Assembly (NCBI GenBank): GCA_964034945.1
Contig: OZ035963.1
Span: 45,085,332 to 45,149,331, forward strand
From: Chrysopilus asiliformis
Taxonomy: Eukaryota > Arthropoda > Insecta > Diptera > Rhagionidae
Direction: 5' to 3'
DNA length: 64,000 bases
Shown: positions 55,355-63,636 of the stretch, one piece after another
How positions within the stretch are numbered: position 1 is the first letter of the stretch
Layout: the number at the start of each line of letters is the position of its first letter
Notes under the pieces: generated by a model
The model's database searches: none
Told to the model about the DNA's origin: nothing
Seen by the model: only the letters and a program-made list of their open reading frames with translations
Translations under genes and position numbers: made by a program

Positions 55355-55930
55355 TATACCCGTATGGTGAAACCAAAGGGTATATTAACTTTGCCTTACC
55401 GTTTGTAACGCCAAGATCCCGTCATCGCACAAAAAAATTAATTACACCAGTGTGTTTAGAATGATAAAAATATTTAATTTTTGCATGTCCGTCCGTCTGT
55501 CCGTCCGTCTGTCCGTCTGTCCGTCCGTCCGTCCGTCTGTCTGTGGCGCGGATTGCGGGCGCACGGATTGAGCTAGAGACTTGAAAGTTTGCACAGATCC
55601 GTTTTTCGTAAAATGCAAGGCTAAGTTCGTTAATGGGCAAAAATGGTCCATTAGGGGGGGTACCCCCCATACGAACGAAAACGTTTTTTGTGAATATCTC
55701 AAAAACGGTGCATCTTATCAAAAAAGTCCAAGAACAAAAGTTATTTAGGATATGATTCTACATAAAACTCCCATACATCAAAATCCGATTGGAATAAATT
55801 TTAAAAAATCTTATTGGAAAGTTTGACTTCAAAGTGGAATTTTGGTTTAACTGTTCGAATTTTGATACGAATATCACCATACGGGTCTCCAATGATTGCC
55901 AGATTGGCAATTATAGCTTTTGTTATGTTT
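55355..55930 (+). mobile_element. DINE-1/Helentron-like element, copy 11
   Basis: Full length, with all hallmarks: TATACCCGTATGGTGA, microsatellite at 55486-55544, GGGGGGGTACCCCCC near 55655, TCACCATACGGGT, hairpin and GCTTTTGTTATGTTT. Inserted in element C. Confidence 0.9.
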
Positions 55931-56073
55931 ATAAAAGCAGCTGAAATTAATGTCGAATTCGAATCAGAGCGTGCTCTACAATACAATTTTGTTATAATAA
56001 ATTTGTCAAAGTGTTTTATTCGATTCAAATTCTAGATCGAGCAAAAAGAGCAGGCCATTTGAATAAGCCATAA

Positions 56074-56972
56074 AAGGGCCCATAGACGGCCAACTTTGTT
56101 GCCAACCTGGTCGCCAACATGTAATGTTGGAGTCGATGTTGTACGTCTGTGGCCAAGTTGGCGGTTGGTTTTTCATGTTGTCGACCAGGTTGGTGTAAAA
56201 TCAAAAAATTTTGAAAACTTAGCATGTTGGTGTTCATGTTGGGGTGCCTGTAGGCAAGTTTACAACCTGGTTGCCAATCTCAGTTGCATTGAGCATTGCA
56301 ATGAGAACAGTGAAGTGTCAAAAATAGTTTATTTGATTAAGTTCGGTTGAGTTTGGTTAATTTTACTAGGGTTTTGATCGTACGACCTGACTCCAAAACT
56401 ATGTGGCGATATTCCAGTGAGAAATTTTAAGTCCTCGAAGCTCTGGCCACTTGCCAAAAACCGTAGGGTTGCAGACAGCCTTTCATTTGCAGGAATAGCT
56501 ATTCTCATTATGGTGCCCTTTTCAATGAATGGTCTTAGTGCATCCAATAATTCATAGTAGGTGTTGCTGTCCATTCTTAAAAAGTTTTTGAAATCGTCAG
56601 GTGCAGTCACACGTAGTTCACGCTTTAAATTTGCATGAGAAAACTGAGCACGGTTCTGATACCACTCCTTTGCCCAATTTTTTTTCTTTTTCAAAGGGGG
56701 CACCTCATCTTCGCACAACTCGTTTAAAACCAATACCAATAACAAATCCTTACTCATTTTTCACTAGTCAACATATACCCTATAGTTGTCCTATAACCAT
56801 ATAGTAAACTATAAACAATAAAAAAAATTAGATAAATCACCTAAAGTCGACGGGATCTTGTTAAAAATGATGTTGACAACTTGGTTGCCAACATTCCGTC
56901 TCGTCTGTGGTGAAAACTACCAACCAGGTTGGCGACCAGGTTGGCAACAAAGTTGGCCGTCTATGGGCCCTT
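56074..56972. mobile_element. PIF/Harbinger element, internally deleted, TAA duplication
   Basis: TAA at 56071-56073 and 56973-56975. The ends AAGGGCCCATAGACGGCCAA continue identically through CTTTGTTGCCAACCTGG and TCGCCAAC, giving about 45 bp of matching inverted sequence. TTGGCAACC/GGTTGCCAAC words are repeated further in. It carries the N-terminal part of a Harbinger transposase (56329-56757), which ties the TWA-flanked MITEs of this window to the PIF/Harbinger superfamily. 899 bp, non-autonomous. Confidence 0.92.
56329..56757 (-). CDS. PIF/Harbinger transposase, N-terminal fragment
   Basis: An open frame of 142 codons starts at 56757. Residues about 28-40 (WAKEWYQNRAQFS) and 45-75 (LKRELRVTAPDDFKNFLRMD then SNTYYELLDALRPFI) are followed by AIPANERLSATLRFLASGQS then FEDLKFLTGISPHSF. 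This is the typical N-terminal helical and helix-turn-helix part of HARBI1-like transposases. The frame then diverges (GVRSYDQNPSKIN...) where the family would continue to the DDE nuclease, which is absent. It therefore cannot transpose, but the fragment is uninterrupted and could make a DNA-binding protein if transcribed. It is placed with its ATG about 215 bp inside the element's right end (56972). Confidence 0.85.
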   Translation of the reverse strand: MSKDLLLVLVLNELCEDEVPPLKKKKNWAKEWYQNRAQFSHANLKRELRVTAPDDFKNFLRMDSNTYYELLDALRPFIEKGTIMRIAIPANERLSATLRFLASGQSFEDLKFLTGISPHSFGVRSYDQNPSKINQTQPNLIK

Positions 56973-57326
56973 TAAGAAACATGTTTCTTATTTCTAGTAC
57001 CTAACCGAAAAAGTGCTAAAATGTTTCTTAATTCAAAAAAAAATGTGACTAAATACCGGAGTGAAAATGTTGACGATTTTATGGAAAATGTTACTAAATT
57101 CAAGACAAAAGTGACTTGGTTTCAGTAACAGAACGAGATGATGTTGACACAGAGAAATATGATTTTGCTAAAAATCTCAAGTTTCTTGACTTAAGTAACA
57201 GGTGTTGTGATCCATAAAATCATATATTTTATTCAAGAAAAATGTTACTGAATACTACTAACCGAAAAATTTCAGCCTCGTTTATAGATTTAGTAACATG
57301 TTTCTTAAATTATTTTTCTCCGTGCA

Positions 57327-58278
57327 GTAACTTTCGAACGAATTTGGCTAAAGACTTGGACTTTTGTATGTTCTCCTAAAATATAAGATTGAGCTTATTA
57401 ACGGACACGATTGGACCACTTATTCCATTCACTCTCTCTCTCGCTCTATCTCTCTCTCTTCCTGTCCTGCAATGTTCAGTAAACATCTACGCATTATTAT
57501 CCACATTTAAATCATGTTAATTTGACATTGGGCGCGTTTAGTCCTGTGCTAAGTTAGCAGTATTTTGAATGTAGCGCCGCCGGTATGACTTCAAAAATGC
57601 CTGCCAGTTTAGCAGCGATATTTAGGCACTGGTAACTCTTGGCGCTACCATACAGTTGCAAAATTAACTTGTTTTTAATTTTTTTTTTAAACTTACCTTT
57701 TTGGTCTGTTGATTTTATTTCTGCTTTAGGTTAGAACGAGTAGATTGGAAATTTTTTTTACATACATAACTACTAAAAATGGACTGTTCACGAAATATAG
57801 TAATCCGTGGATATCTACTTCTAGGATAATTGCAGAACCCTTTTAAGTGCAACGCTGATGCCAAACCCAAGTAAAATGTACTGAAAATAATTTGTTTTTG
57901 GTGTTGGAAATAAAAAATACGGCTCATGCTTGTACACAACGCCCAAAATCTATTTCCTTTTTTTTAGATTTTAATAAAAACTTGTTTTTAAAAATGTTTA
58001 TTTTTTTTTTAAATTGTGTCATTACAAGTTCTTATATATTTGAGATATTTTGCATCAGGATTAGAAATGATTTATTGGAGTACAATACCTGATCAATATG
58101 TGTTTTTTTTGTCGTTTTTTATTACATTTTAAATGCAATGTGGTTTTTGTCGGATATAAACTTATGCCTTAGATATGTAAAAAAGGAACATAAATATTCT
58201 AAAATTTAATAATATTGATATATGTAATAAATTTATATTTTTTGTGTTAATATTGTTTTTTGACTGCGCGCGCGCTAT
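57327..58278. other. No gene; DINE-1-like scrap and CT microsatellite
   Basis: 57330-57420 (TTTGGCTAAAGACTTGGACTT, ATTAACGGACACGATTGGACC) is a worn fragment of the divergent DINE-1-like lineage. A CTCTCTCTCTCGCTCTATCT run lies at 57431-57462. The remainder is AT-rich. Confidence 0.4.
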
Positions 58279-58404
58279 CTATGTTGAGTCCTCTGAAGCT
58301 TCGTCGCCTGGTTCCATGCCCAAGATTTGGTAAATTGCATTTTGGTTTATATAATATTTATACAATAGAAATACAGTTGGTTTAAATAAATAAACCGTTC
58401 GCAT
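58279..58404 (-). CDS. Small ORF, 41 codons, unrecognised; possible terminal exon or relic
   Basis: ATG at 58404 to TAG at 58281-58279: MRTVYLFKPTVFLLYKYYIN then QNAIYQILGMEPGDEASEDS T. It combines a hydrophobic/aromatic half with an acidic tail (PGDEASEDST), which looks more protein-like than neighbouring frames. No acceptor AG is evident just upstream, and I do not recognise the protein. It could be the last exon of a host gene on the minus strand, a retrocopy piece, or chance. Confidence 0.3.
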   Translation of the reverse strand: MRTVYLFKPTVFLLYKYYINQNAIYQILGMEPGDEASEDST

Positions 58405-59228
58405 TATTATAGCAAAGCAAAGATTAGTTAATAAATAAATGACAGCTGCCTGCTAAATATCGAGTTTTTTTCACAACGACAAGACATTTCTTTCAAAAAT
58501 ATGCGGGGCCCTGAAGGGAAAAATAAAAACAGAAAACAGGTAGACCGATTTGCTTGAAATGTTCGGTGTCCATCCGTGCTAGAAGTGCTCGTTTAAAGAA
58601 ATATAAGTCGCAGGTGGCTTAAGAACATATAACTTTTTTTCATTATGTCAAGAGTTGCAAAAGGTAATTCATGTCGTTTTAAATTTAATGGATAATGAAA
58701 TCGCTAAGAGAACGAAAAATTTCGTTATGTAGATGTTTTCGGTTAATTATGTTTATATTGTTGGGATTCAACTGTATTTCTAAAAAAACCGATCAGTGTT
58801 AAATTCTAATTTTTTTGTAAAATATGTGTATAACACATTTGTCTGTTATAGGAAAACTCGAAACGTTTTGTATTCCAGTTTTAGAAAAATCGACAAAAAT
58901 TCTTTTTTTGCATCTAGTATAAATTTTTAGTTAAACAAATGGCATTGATTTTTGGGAGAATCCTCAACAAAACAGAAGAGTTTTGATGTGTGGTGATAGG
59001 GTGAAGGATGGAACGTGTATGTCCGCAAACATCTGAGACGGTTTGCCTAGTAGTGAATAAAAAAGAACGATAAACACGAATTGATGAATACGCTAGTAGT
59101 TGAGGGTCGCTTTATTGTTTTATTATAAAAGTAAAATTATTCTACTTTTTTCTTATCAGAATTTTAATCAAAAATCCTTAAAGAAATTTAACATTTTTCT
59201 TCATATCTGTATTTTTCTACTTGTTACA
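58405..59228. other. No gene; worn pogo-like end
   Basis: 58720-58780 (TTTCGTTATGTAGATG..., GTTGGGATTCAACTGTA) reads in reverse as a CAGTTGAATCCCAAC pogo-like end. Otherwise AT-rich. Confidence 0.35.
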
Positions 59229-59230
59229 TA

Positions 59231-60012
59231 CACTCTAGAAAATTTTATTGTAATTTTACCCCTATTATCGTAGGAAACCATTTTCCTACGATAATAGGGG
59301 TAAAATTACACCGAGTCGTAATGGCTTAAAAGCTATGCATTTTTACTCATTTTGTGGCGTACAAAAGCCTCTTTTACGGGGGAACTTTAAGCTAAATAAG
59401 AAGTAAAAGTACAATACGGGTGTAATTTTACGACATGGAAGTTTAAAATTACCACATTTTTGTTGTAATTTTCCTCCTATTTGGTAGCAAAACCGCGTCT
59501 TAAAGGTGTAATTTTACGACATTTTTTGTTTAAAATTACACCGAAAATGGTATTAGAATTTCTCGGCTTATACGGTCTGAAAAAAAAAATAATATATTAT
59601 TTTTGCGGATGTTTTCACATCCAAATTTCCCGGGCATGTCTGCCATGTGGCAGGCGCCACACAGGATTTTGGTAGAGTAAAACTCGATTCGAGTATTTAT
59701 ACTCCGACGCCACAAACCTTATGCGAATTATAAGGTTAAGGTTAAATTGTCCGTACAATAATGCAAAAATACCCTGCGAGCGTGTTTTCACACCAAAATG
59801 AGAGTAAAAATACGAATATTGGTCGAAATTTTACGCAAGGTTTAAAATTACCCTATTTCTAGTGTAAGATTAATGTTTTTTGGGTGATTTTACAACTTAA
59901 ATGGTGTGCGAGCTAAATTCTGATTTTTTTTCGAAATTTTACGACGTTTTTGCAAATTTACCCCGTTTTTACCCCATTTTTCGGTTTAAATTCAAATTCA
60001 TTTTCTACAGTG
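59231..60012 (+). mobile_element. TA-flanked motif-rich element, family B copy 2
   Basis: TA flanks (59229-59230, 60013-60014). Same orientation as copy 1 (14203-14986), with only about 20 differences over about 785 bp by eye, including the 29-bp stem (59249-59310) and the core hairpin GGATGTTTTCACATCC (59607-59622). The high identity implies recent movement or homogenisation. Confidence 0.85.
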
Positions 60013-60014
60013 TA

Positions 60015-61120
60015 GTTTGGTATACATTTTTGTGCTTTGAAGAAATTTGGAATGACTAATTTATAGTTTTTTACATATAGTCGTTCAAATGCCACAATGT
60101 CATATAATTTTGATATTGATAAGAACCTTCCAACGTAAATGGCAAAAAAACAAAAAATTACCCAGTTTCAAATTGAAAAACATATGGACGATGGGAAGCT
60201 CCTTCAATTCATGATATCGAAAACAACATACCAAGGGCGGGTTGAAGGCGTTCGATTTTTATTTTGTTGCCCTGAAGTTTTCCACTCAATTTGCCACATT
60301 GCAGCTTTTCAGCTTCTAGAAAAGAGCTTTCACTGTCTGCGCCCTCTACTCCCTTCTCTAGCTTAGACCAGCATTTCTATAGTATTGGAAGACACACTCA
60401 GACCTGCTGACAGTGTGGGTAATAGAATTCGCACAATATTACGACATTTCGCAAAACTTTGCTTTTTGGTGTGTGCAGCGAGAGCTTAAGCGATGACGAC
60501 ACAGCAAAAGCCAAAACACTCAAATGAACTTTTACTGAGTCACAGTTTCATCGTTGCAAAATTACGCACGCGATTTTGTGAGCGCGGCCATTTTATCGGA
60601 TTGACGACCGCGTGGCCTGAATTTTTTCGCCAAATTGACAAATCATTGCCGAACATTACAAATTTATCACTATTTCAATCACTTTATTCCTTGATACTGA
60701 AATATTTAACCATTTTTTTTAAATTAAAACGCATATTTACTGTCAATCGACGCCATTAAAAAATTTGTACGTAATACGTCAATTATTATCCTCATTGCAA
60801 TTATTGCTCTCATTTTCAATACAAAATTTAAAAAGAAAAGTGCAGTTTTTGAAGATTAAAACTGCAAAAGAGATTGTTTATAAGTCACTTGTTTCCATTA
60901 CGAAATTTCTTGAAACTTAAAAGAAGCTTGGAAGGGAAATACTTCTACAGACTAGATCATAAAGGTAAACAAGTCTTTCCAAAAATCAATGTTGAAATAA
61001 ATGTTTTCTGAAAATTTTTTAAAAGTTGTATCTATTTACAATACCGTATAACCTCAAATTGCAGACCCACGCGGAAATTTTTTGTAAACCTCGTGAAGCT
61101 GTAAAGTTTTATTGAAGTTA
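60015..61120. other. No supported gene
   Basis: ORFs at 60139-60366 (MAKKQKITQFQIEKHMDDGK...) and 60493-60759 have protein-like starts but no recognisable domain. No repeat ends were seen. Confidence 0.3.
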
Positions 61121-61128
61121 CTTTAGAC

Positions 61129-61783
61129 CAGTGGTTCCCAAAGTGGTCCCTACGGACCCCCAGGGGTCCCCAGGATCATTCAGGGGGTCCGTGGAAAATT
61201 AAAATTGATTTGGGGGTCCCTGAACAACGTCAGGGGGTCCGCGCAAGGTTTAATATAAAATAAAAAAATTGTGTCACATTTTTATTAATATGGAAGTTAA
61301 AATAAATAACAGAAGCTGTTGATTGCTTTTCCGTCTTCCTATTTGGTAGAACGTAGATTCAGTGCCGTTATGAGCCTCATCACAAAAAAAAGAAACCGAC
61401 TAGAAATTAGTACTCGTGGGGATTTGCGGTTGCTACTCACAAACATTGAGCCGAACATAAATACACTCATAACATCCCATCAGGTTCATTCAAGTCATTA
61501 ATTTTATTTGTATTTTAAAACAAAAGTTATAATTTCAATAAATACTTCTTCAACAAAATGTTTAATTTATATTTTATTTTTACGTCACCATTTACCATTC
61601 AAGACATCAAAGTTAAATTTGTAATTTTTCTATTATGCATAGTAGTTTTTCACCCGGAGTCCGTGGGCAAGTTTTGACTATGGAAAGGGGTCCGTGGGCA
61701 AGTTTTGACTATGGAAAGGGGTCCGTGGGCAAGTTTTGACTATGAAAAGGGGTCCGTGGACCAAAAGAGTTTGGGAACCACTG
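61129..61783 (+). mobile_element. hAT element, internally deleted, exact 8-bp duplication
   Basis: CTTTAGAC flanks it exactly (61121-61128, 61784-61791). The ends CAGTGGTTCCCAAAGTGG and the inverse of CAGTGGTTCCCAAACTCTT are inverted repeats. GGGGTCC words repeat at both ends, and a 31-bp unit (TCCGTGGGCAAGTTTTGACT ...) is tandem from 61660 to 61752. It retains only the transposase C-terminal piece at 61319-61501. Confidence 0.95.
61319..61501 (+). pseudogene. hAT transposase C-terminal dimerisation fragment
   Basis: The frame reads AFPSSYLVERRFSAVMSLIT then KKRNRLEISTRGDLRLLLTN then IEPNINTLITSHQVHSSH, stop. This is the well-known hAT C-terminal dimerisation block (S-x-Y-x-V-E-R-x-F-S ... 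RN-x-L ... DLRLLLT), of the kind found in ZBED5-like hAT proteins. The rest of the transposase is missing. Confidence 0.9.
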
Positions 61784-61791
61784 CTTTAGAC

Positions 61792-62225
61792 GAACGAAAA
61801 TTAACAGGAAAACTAAAAATACCTGAATTAGGAGACCGATTTAGAGGGTTCTGCCACTTTTTTAATTTTTCAACAATAATAAAATAATTTACAAAAATAA
61901 AATTTTTACTACAAGCAGACCCCCTACAATGCAGTACTCGTACAACGGTATTTTCTCTACAATGTGGTTTACAGATTATATTTTTCATGTAAAAGTAAAC
62001 CTTCCACAACCCGAAATTTTCGTGATTTTCACATTATTTTTGATTTGATTTAATTATTACTCTACTCACTAAATACATTTGGCATTTTTTATAAACAATA
62101 AATTGTTCTTAAGACTACATTGTTCTTAAGTTTACTGAGGTAAATGTAAACACTTAAGCGGGGTAAATATAAACGCCCCCAATCCCAGATCAGTATGCAA
62201 ATTAGATCCTGTGGGTCCTGAAATA
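61792..62225. other. No gene seen
   Basis: GCAGACCC at about 61063 and GCAGACCCCCTACAATGCAG at 61916, with GTATAACC / ACAACGGTA nearby, hint at an older element around the hAT insertion, but the ends do not pair convincingly. GAGGTAAATGTAAACAC at 62139 is a scrap of element T. Confidence 0.35.
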
Positions 62226-62227
62226 TA

Positions 62228-62580
62228 CAGCCATGTTCAAAAGTGTTAGGCACCATTTCAAAATCAATTTTTTCCTGTTTACGTGTATATATGATAGTGA
62301 AACAATGTGATTTTAAGAATATCAAAATTTATTTATCTGACTAATATTAGGTGGGCCCACCCCTAGACCTTATTACAGCAGCGAGTCTTTTCGGCATTGT
62401 CGCTACAAGCCTATTTTCGTGTCGTCACTTATAAAATCCCATTCCTCCTGAATAGCCCTTTTCATGGTATCTTCTGATGTTATTTTTGTGTTTTTCTTCA
62501 AAATACTCCACAAATGCTCTATCAAAATCTATGATTTCTTTGTAAAAAATGGGGGTGCCTAACACTTTTGAACATGGCTG
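62228..62580 (-). mobile_element. Tc1-like element, internally deleted, TA-flanked
   Basis: TA at 62226-62227 and 62581-62582. The ends CAGCCATGTTCAAAAGTGTT continue through AGGCACC and are repeated inverted at the right (GGTGCCTAACACTTTTGAAC). It holds the C-terminal end of a Tc1 transposase. 353 bp. Confidence 0.92.
62350..62530 (-). pseudogene. Tc1-like transposase C-terminus, frameshifted
   Basis: Reads (minus) SIWSILKKNTKITSEDTMKR then AIQEEWDFISDDTKI, then after a 1-nt shift LVATMPKRLAAVIRSRGGPT. The N-L-W-x-I-L-K and M-P-x-R-x-x-A-V-I-x-x-x-G-G blocks are the end of Tc1 transposases. The catalytic core is gone. Confidence 0.85.
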
Positions 62581-62652
62581 TATATATAGAGCAAATTGCA
62601 AATGTAAACAGGCTAAAGCTTTTCGAATTTTTTAATTCTAATTTTCACATTA

Positions 62653-63241
62653 AAAACATAACAAAAGCTATAATTGCCAATCTGGCAATCATTGGAGACC
62701 CGTATGGTGATATTCGTATCAAAATTCGAACAGTTATACCAAAATTCCAATTTGAAGTCAAACTTTCCAATAAGATTTTTTAAAATTTATTCCAATCGGA
62801 TTTTGATGTATGGGAGTTTTATGTAGAATCATATCCTAAATAACTTTTGTTCTTGAACTTTTTTGATAAGATGCACCGTTTTTGAGATATTCACAAAAAA
62901 CGATTTCGTTCGTATGGGGGGTACCCCCCCTAATGGTCCATTTTTGCCCATTAACGAACTTAGCCTTGCATTTTACGAAAAACGGATCTGCGCAAAATTT
63001 CAAGTCTCTAGCTCAATCCGTGCGCCCGCAATCCGCGCCACAGACAGACAGACAGACGGACAGACAGACGGACAGACGGACAGACGGACAGACAGACGGA
63101 CGGACGGACATGCAAAAATTAAATATTTTTATCATTCTAAACACACTTGTGTAATTCATTTTTTTGGGCGATGACGGGATCTTGGCGTTACAAACGGTAA
63201 GGCAAAGTTAATATACCCTTTGGTTTCACCATACGGGTATA
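62653..63241 (-). mobile_element. DINE-1/Helentron-like element, copy 12
   Basis: Full-length reverse copy: AACATAACAAAAGCTATAAT, the hairpin, GGAGACCCGTATGGTGA, the GGGGGGTACCCCCC palindrome at about 62917, an expanded GACA/GACG microsatellite (63042-63107), and TTTCACCATACGGGTATA at the right. Confidence 0.9.
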
Positions 63242-63636
63242 AACACAGTCAAACTAATTTTAACTCAAAAAGGTTTATCCAGTAGTTGCTTTTTTAGAAT
63301 GAAGTTAAAAATATTTGGGACTATTTTACACGTCATTGTTCCGATAGTTAAAGAGAAACTAAAGCAAAAGTTATTTTTTAAGAAATACAAGTCCTTTTTT
63401 TGGCACGACATCCCAAGGTCTACTCAATTGAGGTTTATAACAACTTTCCTCCCTGCTGCGCCTCTACAGATTTACATGGATTTTGAGCCAAGGATAAATT
63501 GCAACATTTGTAAGGTTCTTTCGTTGCACTCCATCAACAACAGTGGTCGTGACCTATGAAGTCGTTCGTTAATACCAGGGAGTAATTATCATTATTAATT
63601 TCAATATAGCAAGTTGACTGAATTTTGAAAAAATGT
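63242..63636. other. No supported gene
   Basis: An 86-codon ORF (63299-63559) has no recognisable domain; it lies just upstream of the LINE fragment but is not similar to a LINE endonuclease by eye. Confidence 0.3.

Larger units (their letters stand above)
55024..57324. mobile_element. Motif-rich element C (AAGAAACAT), with nested insertions
   Basis: The ends CACAGAGAAAAATTGATAC and the inverse of CACGGAGAAAAATAATTTAA are flanked by CA on both sides (55022-55023, 57325-57326). The interior is dominated by AAGAAACATG, TTTCTTAAATC, GTTACTRAAATC and CATGTTTCTTA words on both strands. A further CACAGAGAAATATG at 57150 suggests a second end, so this may be two overlapping copies. It contains a DINE-1-like copy and a Harbinger element. 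Confidence 0.6.

Noticed and set aside
14453..59675. Similar ORFs at 14453-14707 and 59481-59675 (MVAKPRL...)
   Set aside because: They are copies of family B; the second is frameshifted by small indels, and the frame crosses the non-coding core hairpin.
60139..60759. Two plus-strand ORFs with protein-like starts
   Set aside because: No domain recognised and no repeat or splice context; composition is compatible with chance.
1006..63174. Recurrent ORFs of 66-103 codons starting MIRCTVFE or MRYSQK with QTDRQTD or RRTDRRTD repeats (for example 1006-1266, 8016-8296, 22556-22794, 32127-32435, 55422-55721, 62863-63174)
   Set aside because: They are translations of the DINE-1-like element across its GACA/GACG microsatellite. 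They appear in two overlapping frames and vary with repeat length, so they are not a conserved protein.
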